In this document: piece after piece, positions 37,758 to 49,700 of the stretch | Position numbering within the stretch: the first letter of the stretch is position 1 | Layout of the letters: each line of letters begins with the position of its first letter | Source: Helicoverpa zea | Lineage: Eukaryota; Arthropoda; Insecta; Lepidoptera; Noctuidae | Assembly: GCF_022581195.2 (NCBI RefSeq) | Contig: NC_061458.1 | Location: forward strand, 8,060,001 to 8,124,000 | DNA: 64,000 nucleotides | Direction of reading: 5' to 3' | Program-made: the position numbers and the translations under genes | The notes under the pieces: model-generated | The model's input: only the letters and a program-made list of their open reading frames with translations | What the model was told of the DNA's origin: nothing | Databases searched by the model: none

Positions 37758-40700
37758 GTAAGAATAACCTCAGGAAAACATTAAAATTGTTATTAGCAGG
37801 TGATTTATGCGGTCTGTATGCTTAGATTTCCTACCCGAGTATACTTCAAGCTTGAGTTAAATCGGCTTTAACGACTTGTCGATAATTATGGCTTTTTTCC
37901 TTTTTTATCGAGCGCCGAAATCAATTATGTCTAATAGCCCGAGAAAAGTTTTTATTTTGTTTTGAATGCCCTGAGGTAGTTCTGAGGATTATTAAATTAA
38001 TTATAGGCCACACTATAGATTACTTATAAACATATGTAACTCATTGATGCCTTCCATTTTGCCGACTGGTGTGATCTTCTTTAATTGCTTTAGGATTAAA
38101 TTACATTACGGCACCAATCAGAACAGGTGAAATGTATATTATGTAATTTTTATTAGGCAAGATTGTAATGATTTTATGACTGAACTGTGGTTTTGCATAC
38201 ATCAGGGCATGTGTAGACATATTAATTAAAAATGTAAACTTTCTCCTTTTAGCAACATATAAGACTTAGGTATGTTATTACGATTTAACGTGTAGGTGTA
38301 ACTTTCGCAAGTCCCTTAACACTTTCAGCCGGACATACATGTCAGACTATGGCTTAGTGCGGATAAACTTTCAATGTGTAGAGAAGTTATCGAGTTTTTC
38401 TTAAGTTTGGAACGCCTTGGTCTTACTAAATTCAATCACTTTCAGACTTTAATTATTATTATTGTTTAGACTTCTTTGGTCGCATCCACTTGTTTTAACC
38501 TCGTCCTTATTTCGAATGATCAGGTTTTCAGACAACGATGACAGAATAGATGGATCTGAGATCGATATCGATTGGGTACGATAAACCCTTACAACATCTC
38601 TACTCTCCGCATCATTATCTAAACCTGTATAATTCTATATGTTAATTAAAGGTATCTGCAAGGAATGCCATTTGCAAATACGTATTAGGCTCTTATCTTA
38701 TCAGCGAATATTTCACAGAAGTATCATGTTATGCGTAAACATTACGGAAGTACATAATAATAAAATAGCAATAGCAACTGTTTATGCGAATCCTTGTCAC
38801 TACAGTATTATCTTTGTTTGTACTTGGATCGGTTCCATGGAATCGGCCACTAGGCTGTTGACATAGTATGCGCACTGGTTATCAACACTGTGATACAGAC
38901 GACTGATATCTGACATTTACTGGCTGTTGCACCTGAAATGTTCGTCACAAAGAAACTTGCAACGGTAATTTTTATATGAGTAATATTGATAATGATAACA
39001 TAAGCATGCTTTCCGTGAAAGAATTTCAACATTTATTGGGTACCGACAAATTTTGGCGATGACTCACGGAGATTGACGTTAAATATTTTAATGAGATGTG
39101 TCAAGGGAATGACAAGAAAAGTTGCCCTGTCGACTAACACATAATTGGCAGACGAGTCCCATAGCATTCCTCATACGTTTGTAATCAGCTACGGTTATTA
39201 ACGTAACTTTGGGAAGAAAAAAAAACCGGGAATAGTTTATGAAAATGTTATCTGTTGCGAGTGGTTTGAAAGTTAGCGTTCAATGACAGTAGATAGCAAT
39301 CAACGTAAGTATTATAAGGCTTTGGTTGCGAAGTACGGATAATCTTACAGCTAGACGAACATTATGGCTTCATGGCCGTGAAGTATGCTCATCCTTGATA
39401 TCGATCAGGGCTTCGCTAAGTCCATAATATCGAGGTAATGAGTCTTATTATATAAAATGTTATTATGAACAAGTTTGTTAAATTCTGTAATGTCAATGAC
39501 ACAGCCTAGACTTTGAAGATAGACCAAGATCTTGTTCTAGATGTTTCGTTCGCTATCTAAATTGTACGCTCTTTGAATTTTTATTTCGATTCATTTAGAT
39601 ATCTCGAAGTGAAGGGCTCCTTTGCATTCAAATCACCTAAGATGATCATGACGATTCTGCGAGATGAACTGATTGTCATCAGCGTCTAGAAAATAATTAA
39701 ATAAGCTAAAGATATGGGGTGCCAGTGCAAATTGTGCCTTAATCTTATTAAGGTAATGACTTCATCGTCGACAAAGGCGATCGTGTGCTCAAGCCCTAAA
39801 ACGTGTTCAGCGCCGGATGTTTAAGCCCCAGGTTATGGAGTTGCAAGGATACAATTAGCTATGATTGGTCGTTGCTTCTACGCCCATTAACCTTGTTAAC
39901 TCTATTTCGCGAGATGATTAATTGTTGGAGTATTATTATGATGTTTTTATTTCCATTTCGGCGCTGATGTGATTTACTTGGTGCTATGACTCACAAGACA
40001 TTCACTGGCTGGGAACAATCTGATTACAAACGAAGTATTTTCGTGTTAACTTGACGAATTTAAAGTTTAATTTCCGCTCACGGATAAGTAACGATGGAAA
40101 CCTTCATTTCGTCATCTGGTCGTGATTTTTATGATTTTGAAAAAAAAACTTTAGAGAATATAATGTATTAATAACACAATGAAATGATGATGAATATACT
40201 AACAGACAAAATTTGCAAAAGAGTACTTTGTCTGAATTTAACAGCTAAGTATGTTAAATCGTCCAAATATTATAAATTGATAAACTACGCCGATGTTGGT
40301 GTCGCAATATGGGAATGGCTAGTCCAGTACTACATTACAATAGGTTGGGTTAATTAATTGAAACAATTCGTTACATTATACACCTGGCTACAGTCTGGCC
40401 GACCAGACAGTCTCGAATACCACAACATTTACTTTTAGACTTTGTTGAAGATAATATTAGAACACGACAAATATCTTCGGGGATTGGTATGTTGTGTACG
40501 AGTATAAAGGAACAGATATTTACGTAGTTTTGTTGAGTTGTAGCCAGTTGAATGTTTGTCTGGAGATCTGAAGTTTGATTGTAGTTGACGTAGCTATCGA
40601 CGACAACTGTGTGTGTTTTTATGATCATTTTTTTAGAGAGATTTTCTTTTGTGTGCGAGTTATGATTATGAGATCTGAGATTAACTTGAGAAAGTTATTG

Positions 40701-43700
40701 TTAGATTGTGCATTAAGTAATACCTGTCAATGCAAAGACGTTTATTTCTTCTTAACTTTAATTTTCTATTATAAAATCCACTTTAGAGTTCCATTCACAC
40801 TTTTTCCTGCGAGTTACACAAGAGGAAACTGCGCCTAAAAAACTGATGGTTTCAGGATATTATTGAAATGGTAAACGAAAACTTACGTTACCTAGTAAAC
40901 GATAAATAATGTAAAGTAAACAATTCGTTCTCTTTGAAGCACGTTTTCTACGCGCTGTTATCGAGCTCGAATTAGATTCTAAATAAGTTCAAAACAGTAA
41001 GAATCCTACGCAAGCAATTTTATTTTTTTTAAATGTAGGTTAAAATATAGATTTGTTTTTATTTAGCTGATAGGCTGAAAACAATTTTAACGAGGGAAGT
41101 TTAAGAATAGTAAGCTCATGATTTAAACAAATTGTTTTGTGTATTGTTTTAGCTTCAATATGACGTTGAAATGGCGTTTGAGCGATGATGATAACTGGTT
41201 GTCTGCCTCCGCAAAACCGCGAGCAACGTCATTGCAAAAAAAAAACTGATTCGTCATGGCTATTTTATTTTTGTTTTGAATTCTATTTTTAAAACAATAC
41301 TATTTTTGCACTGGCTACACTCGCGTTTGTATGAATAGTACGTTGACTCACTGTCTAAGATTTTACTCATATGTGACGTCACAGATTGTCACAATTGAGT
41401 AGTATTATAATGATTGGAGCGTGGGATCGACGCATGAGTTCCAGCAAAGCTTCCATAGCACATTAGTCAGTGTATCAAAACAGTCTACTACTAAAAGTTC
41501 AGCGGAAATTACATCGTACTCGTAATAATCGTCATCGAAATGGCATATTTGAATATACGGACGCAAATAGAATCACTCAGATATTGTCGCCAAAATTTGG
41601 TTTAATACGCAAAAGTATTATTTTTGAGCACGATCACTATAAACAAAGTTTAAATCAAACAACAAGTCGTAGTTATAATGTGCATAGCGTCAAAAACAAA
41701 TGAAGAATTAGCTCAAAAAAAACATGGATGCTCAGATGTTTTGCCAATTTGGCTATTGCTCCCAAACTATACAAATATCAACAATTGGATATTTTGGTCT
41801 TCTCTAGACGCCTGGAGAGTTGCAGTAGGTACAAACTAATTTGTGTGTAGACGGGACTCAATGCCTTCTGACTAAGGAAAAAATGGACCTGAATTTCCAA
41901 GTTAGTTTTTATTTTCACCTTTCTTATAACTTTGCAGAGAAGCAACATATTGTGTCCCCTTCGAAAGATTTATTTTTATATTTAAAAGTATTTAAGTTGA
42001 AACTGAATAAAATATTTCAAACAGCTGAGAAAGATCACTGTTTCTTCCATAAAATCACTCCTTCAGTCTAAACATAAAATGCCTAGTAACAAAATGCCCA
42101 ACAAATCACGTCCGCACTTAAACATAAAATATATAGCGACTAGCCGTTTTCCCGCGGTTTCACCCGCGTCCCGTGGGAGCTACTGCCCCCACCGGGATAA
42201 AATATAGCCTATGTTACTCGTAGATAAAATAGCTTTCTAATGGTGAAAGAATATTTAAAATCGGGCTAGTAGTTTTTGAGTTTATCCATTACAACCAAAC
42301 AAACAAACAAACAAAGTTTTCCTCTTTATAATATTAGTATAGATAAATATAGATATGTGTAAAATGAAAATAGAATTACAAGTTTCCGTCTGAATATTCG
42401 TCACGTCTTTGGTATCTTTGTTCGAGTCGAACAACGAGGGGAGGAGCGGTCATAAATACCCAGTGAGGATGGGTAATGTTTTACAATAAATGTGTAAGTA
42501 TGTATGTAGGTATGTAGTTAAAACAGTAATGCACATACAAGTGAAGGGCATACTGAAATCGTGAATTGATAAAATATTGGGTTCATTTCTTATTGCATCA
42601 GTCTGATTGGTTCAACATGATAGGGAACAGGGCAGGAGGAAGAATAAGAAGACTGATAGGTTAAATAAAAAACAGTTGACAATTAGTTATATTAGGCTAT
42701 ATTTATGCTATAACTCGACTATTCATAAGCTAATATTTGCATACTTTGCGAAGAGCGCTTATGACCGAATCGTAGCTGAAAAGTCACTTTTACATAGACA
42801 AAGGTCATGGAAGCTAGTGAGTCTATGAGATACTTTGGTGGAATGAGCCATTTAACGTTTTATTTATTATGATCATGATCATTGGCCGTCTGGCAACACT
42901 TTTAGTGGCAATAAAATTTGTTTTAAACCAAATAAACGTACTTACCATAGTAATTTGAGTGTTGGCGTTAACTTTCAGGAATGTCATTTAAAAAACCATG
43001 TGAATGTTGTCTAAAATAATTTATTAATTTATTCAATTAATTAGGCTTAATTTGGCATACAACAACCGCGCACAACAACAGTCTGCAAAAGATATATAAA
43101 AAATCTCCTTGAAGAGAATAGAGGTTCAATTCGCTAAATCAAATAACCATAAACACAATTCCATATTCAAAACCGCAGAAGCATTACACGCCATGCAACA
43201 CATCATTAAACAAGTAAGACAGTTACGCAACACAATTTCTATAACACTTTTGATTTCAATATCACACCGAGGTTTATTCAACACATTGACACGTGTTACA
43301 TCTAACGGACTCGAATACTTCCAAACAAATTGAACACTTCAGTCTCCAAGCGACGACAGATAAATCATGCGTAGACTATTAATGAGTCATTGAACATTCA
43401 AACGTCACTAATCGCCAATTAATAACGGTTAGGAAACTATCAAAGCTACCATTTGATATACCCACATAGAAACAGACGTGTTAGCTATGCAATAGAAAGT
43501 ATAAACAATAACTTAGCGAAAGCTAACACCGGTGAAATTGATTTATAGAGCCGTCGTCGGATGTCGTTTTTCGGAAACACTCAATATATTAACATAACAA
43601 TTATAGAACGATTAGGTAAGAACTGTTAACGTGCCCATTGAGCAATGTTACGAGCTCTAGAATTTTAATAGGCTACGAAAACAGATTTTGATGTTCGCTA

Positions 43701-46700
43701 TTTAAAGATTTTTATCGATAAATTCAATTGAAGTGTTTGTAAATAAAGCTTGTGTAGAACAGGAATAGGTGCAGTGTTTGCACAGACTGAATAATGTATT
43801 ACATTATTTCTACCCGGATTTTGTCTAGCCGTGTTATCTTTTAATTTCAGAAAATAGTTCAGCAGGTTTGATTTAATAAGATCTTTAGTTATTCTTATAG
43901 ATAAGCATATATCGGCATAACAACAGAAAAACAGTTATGTATCTTGATCGACATTCACTTATCACAAAAATTACTGATATTGAATAACAAGCCGTTAAAA
44001 AATATTTTAAGTACAAACAAAATCGACACAGTAATCCTTAACTTGGTACTACGCAATACGGCTCAATTTCTCTCAAGCTTTCGCAATACTGAACTACATA
44101 GGAACATTTAATCAATATGCAAATTGAAACCACTAATCGTAATACCTGAAACATGTATTGACACATGTAGTCGGGTTGTACCGTCAGCGATCACGTTTCT
44201 TTTATTTGGTAACTCAATCACAAATGTAACAGCGATAATAGTAATTAATTATACCGATAGTTGGTGCGCGGGTGTTCTACGTTCTTAGCTAAGGAGTAAA
44301 AACCGGGGCAGATTTACTAATATGCGTATCAATATTGCTAAGGTGAGTGTCGTGTTTTTTATGTGCAAAATAATAAATACACACTCGTGATTTTCAATGC
44401 AATAATTTGCCGATGCTTTATTGAAGCATCATAATGATTAATTTGAAGGAATGTTACTTAGGCGTATGTAACGGATCAAAATTAAATGCTCTTGAGTGAA
44501 CTCGTACTAGATTAACATTAAGGTATTTATACACCATATACTTAGTTCAAATTGAATTCGTGTTCATTATACCGATTGATTAAATTCGGTATTCGAAATG
44601 TTTGTTTACTTTACCGCTTGATTCAGAGGTGCCAAACTCAGTTCACGTGGCAAACCACGAACTACAAAATTTGATTGCTTTGTTAATCAAATTCAAGGGT
44701 AAACATATTCCTGTGAATGTTTATTCAATTCTTAACATGTCAAATAAATGTAAATCATCTTACCAAGTATATCACCGAGCTCGATCTTCAGATCGTCCAA
44801 AAATCCAAGCTTATTTATTGTATGCACACATTTTGACAAGAAAAATTGCACCTACAACAATTTTGGTAACTTAGGTATATACTTACTTGGAGACACACAA
44901 CTTCTTATATCTTAATATCTGCGATTAAGCAATATGTTAAACAATTACAAAGCCATGGGAAACCTTCCGAGAAACAACGAAAAACTTGACAGATGATTAC
45001 CGATTTCACACCAATTGGTAGGCAGCCCAAGTAGCTGCGCAGTAGGTACCCAAGTACCTACAAAAACATTCTCCCATGATTTTCGAGTCTTCTGATAAAT
45101 GTTTGAGTTATAAGTGAAGCTTGCATTACGCAACAGAAAGCAACGAACAATCAATCTTAAGTGGCCACATCTTGATTATGTGATTAAGTTAAGTTTACTC
45201 TTAGGCTCTCAACACACTTGCGTACCAAGTGGCTTGCCAACAGCAGCGTAGTAATTATAAGTATTTTTGTAATTATAATTAATGTAGACGCAGCTTTACG
45301 AGCGTTGGGTACTCTTGCATGATGCAACTACATAGCTATCTACGGGGTATTTTTGTTATTGCTTTGAAAAATGGTGAGTGTTTTAAAAAATCGTAAGAGC
45401 ATTTATTTAATTTCTGTAATGATTACGGACTGTTCATGGTTGAATTGGACCAAGAGAAGAATTGTTAGACGGCTAATTTTAACTATCATAGAGTTATTTA
45501 ATGATGAACTAGGCAATCTTCATAACAAAGTTGGCCTTGATAAATGATTACAAACATAACGAAATAGAAGAAGGACTATCTAGACTATATAGGATATATA
45601 TCAATGGACATACACGAGCTAATAACAAATCTCAGCCACGAGTCCCTGTAAAACCGTTACTTATAACCATCGGCAGTTAGGTTCTGACTGCCAAGAATTC
45701 ACCATTACCACTATAAGTACCTACCTATCTGGTTACTGCAGCAATATAGCTATATTAACTCCGCTCTTTGAAATAAATTGTCTTCAGGTGATGTCCGTGA
45801 TATGAGCATGTTTGAAGTTCTATGAGTATTATTGCTTCAATCAGGTATCAAAGACTTGAAGCTCATTAGGAAGGCATGGTTATGAAGTTTTCTTGTTATA
45901 TCGCGGATCTATGATTATAGCCATAACTGTTAAAAACTAGAAAGATTTTCTAATACTGAAAACTTACTGTAAGCAATTTAGATGTATATTATGTAGACAT
46001 ATATAGATATTGGAACAAATAGATTGTACGACCGAGTGACAGATTCTCAATCTATCTATATTCTAGCTTGTTGGTTCAAAATGGAACCAACAAGCTAGGA
46101 GTAGAGTACGATACAAATATTTACATCGAAATTAGTCACCGTGAACCGCACATCATATGCAACATTACCGATGACATAAAACTCTTATTGCATTTCGGGA
46201 TCATAGATCGAGAGCGAGTAAATGTCAACTGCAGTAGTATTAATAGCGGCGCGGGCGCAGCTCAACCGCATGCCTCGGCGCGCAGTGAGTCACCCGGTCA
46301 GACGTCTGCCGGGACACCCGCGGCACGCACCACGCACACTCACTCCGATATTAAATGCGAAATCACAGAAAATCAACTTTAAAACAGTGATGGAATCGCC
46401 AGAGAATGACATGGAAAATTTTTAACACAATCAGATTTTTTTCCCAATTCTGAACAGAGTGAAATTTAGTATCTATCAGTAGGTTTCTCTATGGTATTTA
46501 ATATGTCTACAATTCCAGGTCAATTTAAAATTAACAAACAATCAAACAGACAAAGAAAGTTAAATTAACTTCCCAATTTTCTTTTCAATTTCTGAAATTT
46601 TCTCGAAAATCTTTCTTCTAACGTCGCGTGGAATGTATCGAACCTTCTACATATTTCGTTTTACGGTCCACTCACGATACGACATAATTATACACTGCCG

Positions 46701-49700
46701 ACCGAATATTCGATCGCTCAGTCAGCGTTCCAAATAGAATTCGCACAGTTAGAGCTTATTTATAGTGGAGAAAAAATATCTGATGCTCTGTACTGTCTAT
46801 TGTTTGTATGCGTAAGCGCAGAAGCACGATTGTGAAGTTGAAAAAAGTAGGATTGTATTTTGCACGTATTTAATTCAAATGATACTGTTAATTTCTTCAG
46901 GTGGTTTTTTTTCAATTTATCGAAAAAGAACTATTGATTCATCTGTTTGCAAATTACTTTCGCTATTTACTCTCTAACTTTTATATTTGTTCATTGATTC
47001 ATAATTGATGTTTGCACACATGTTTCGAGCTCCTCAATTTGTTTAACTGTCAATATCTGTTTGTTGAAGATTGGCTACAAACATGCCAGTCGCCACCTTT
47101 AGACCTTTATTTGAACTGAATTATGAGGTCAATATTTTCTAGACTTCCAGGTCAAGCGAGCTCATCATTGTCACCTGTCAAAAATAACTGTGGTGAAACT
47201 CTAATTAGCATGTCGATATTTTAACAAACTTAGATTACGAGAGAAAGCTTTGTAATACTACCTGCAGAAGATAAACGCACTTAAAAATAATTGGTTGTTT
47301 ATTTTTTTTATTTTATAGTCCTCAATAAAGTTATATTGCATATAGGACGGAAGAAAGACACGTAAGTACTTTAATTAAGTGGCGTTTAAGGAAATAAACT
47401 GAACGTAAAAATGTAAATGAAACTGTGTGCCGTTCAATTACAGTAGCGTGGCGTACATACCGGGATCGCGGCTGTGATCACCTCGGCGATGCTCTTAATT
47501 AACATTTAGCGCTACCGTATTCCCCGTTTCCCCCGAGTCCCGTTACAGGTCTCGTTACCGCACACCAATTTATTCTGAAAATGAATATAAAAGTAATATT
47601 CATGCGAAAGCCGTGAACGCTTCACGGTCAAGATCTTAATAAGCCTCGCCATGTATGCAGTTCCAATTTCAAACCAGTAGTTGGTGCATCGCTCACCGTA
47701 TTGTTGTAGGGAATTGAATGCCTACTTCGGACGCATTCGGCCATTGCGAATTGAAGACCGTTCTGTCTTGTTACAAATTTAACCTAGATTTATGGTATGA
47801 GACGCTATCTGTGCAGAGTAATGTGGCTGTGGATCACCTTGAACTGCCTAGCTATCAGTGTTCAAGTGAAAGTACTCGTTAGTATAATTGGTAAGACTCA
47901 AGCTGCATGTTTATTTTGCACGAATTGATAAGGGTTTTCAGATTCTGCAGTACTTGTCTGTGTACGCTTTACAGTAAGAGGGCCAGTTTTGTTAATGAAG
48001 TTATGGAGTAGTTTTCATTACTGCAATCTCTTGGTAGCAAATACTTGAATCGGTCATCGACATGCTGAAAATTTTAACAGATTTTTAATAATATTTGCAT
48101 ATCATTAATTTGATCGCTTGGTAAATAAAAATATTGTTGTTATTAAAAGAACACGAGTAGCTCAGGCTAACAGCCAATAAAACGAGCAAAATATTTATAT
48201 TAAACTAATAAAGGATGCTCAGCCAGGAGAGAACACATAAAAGGAAAGTTCGACAACCTCGATAGATAGCCGTGAAATCGCAATTAACATACATCGATTG
48301 TTTTGAGCTGGTTCATTGAATCTGGGCACTCATCACACCGCCTCTCGCTCCTGACCCGACATGCTTGACGGAACAAACATAAAACAAGTACCTACACATT
48401 TACTGACATTAAAACCACATGTGCAGCAGAAGCTAAATAATAAATCCGTTGACATGACATGTTTATAGTTTTTCCGCTAACTCTTGACATTTGACGGAGA
48501 ATCAAATCTCAATAAACCGCCATGCTGATGAGATGTGACAGTTTATAATCCATTTTACGGTTTATGATATACACTGGAGCGATGTCTCGGAACCGATTCT
48601 AATCAAAGATCATGATCGATCTGCTATTTGATGTCGGACTGCTTATTGATTGATAAATTCAGGTCTAAACGGGATATTTACTATCGGCAGACCAGCAGTT
48701 TATACCGGCTAGTATTTCATCTTGAGTATCTTAATATTGGTGTCTATAGTTCTACCAGGTTATAAATATTTGTTCGACCTATTGCTTCGATAAGATTTCT
48801 GTAATTTAAACATGGTGTGAGTCAACTAGGGAGATATATAGGTTAGTTGTAGTTTTTGTAGGCGGAGTAACAGCTTGATAGTTGTTATGTGCAATTAGGA
48901 TTTATGGTATTACTAGGTGTGTTGTTCGGAAAGAAACAGTGGGTCGGTTAGCCTAGTCTGGATATAGCTCCGCGTTCCTCCCGCGTCAATAGAACACGAG
49001 GAAGTGAAGTAACTTGTTTGTTTTGTTGCTACTACTGCGAGTATTTATCAACATTGAAAGCCGAGTTTTTAGGACAGTGGTTTTATTGCTTCAGGAAAAT
49101 ATCAGGAAAATTTTGTAATTTCAACGTAAGATATTTAGAATTATTCTCTAGGTGGTTTCACTTTTTCTTATGATCGGCAAGAAAGCTTTCAGATCAATCC
49201 GTTTACAAACAAGGTCTTCTTTTTAATTTTTTTTAAACTCATCGATGACACATGATCTATTAACAACAATAAAAAATTAAGGCAATGAAAATAACTCGAT
49301 TAATAAGTATGTAGGCTGCACAATAAAAGAATTTTACTAACGTAATACTATACGTTGGAACGTGTTATATTTATTCGTTTAGAGTTACACGGCAGTTTAT
49401 CATGTTTCATTGCGCCAACGGCTTCGATACACATTTACACAACTCATGTGCAGCGTATGTGGAGCGGGACTTGGCTAGATTTTAAATTAAGAATATAATA
49501 ATATTATTCTATGTGTTATTGGCCATGTATAGAATAGATTCAAAGGCAAGCTGTATTCCCGGCCGAGTCGAAATCAAGACATCTTTTTTTAAGACAGAAT
49601 AGATTGACCGTTTTGTCTTTGATATAACAATTTATTTACGTCTAAAAAGACTTACTTTCCTACAATGCTTCACTTTGTTATATTCTGATAGTGGTTGAAA

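Noticed and set aside
44322..44347. Alternative first exon (MRINIAK before GTGAGT)
   Set aside because: It would end in phase 0, but exon 2 needs one carried base, so it cannot join the GTPase frame.
46068..46382. 104-codon + strand ORF in intron 1
   Set aside because: It starts inside the perfect hairpin and is extended by the CpG islet. No recognisable domain or splice fit to the GTPase frame.
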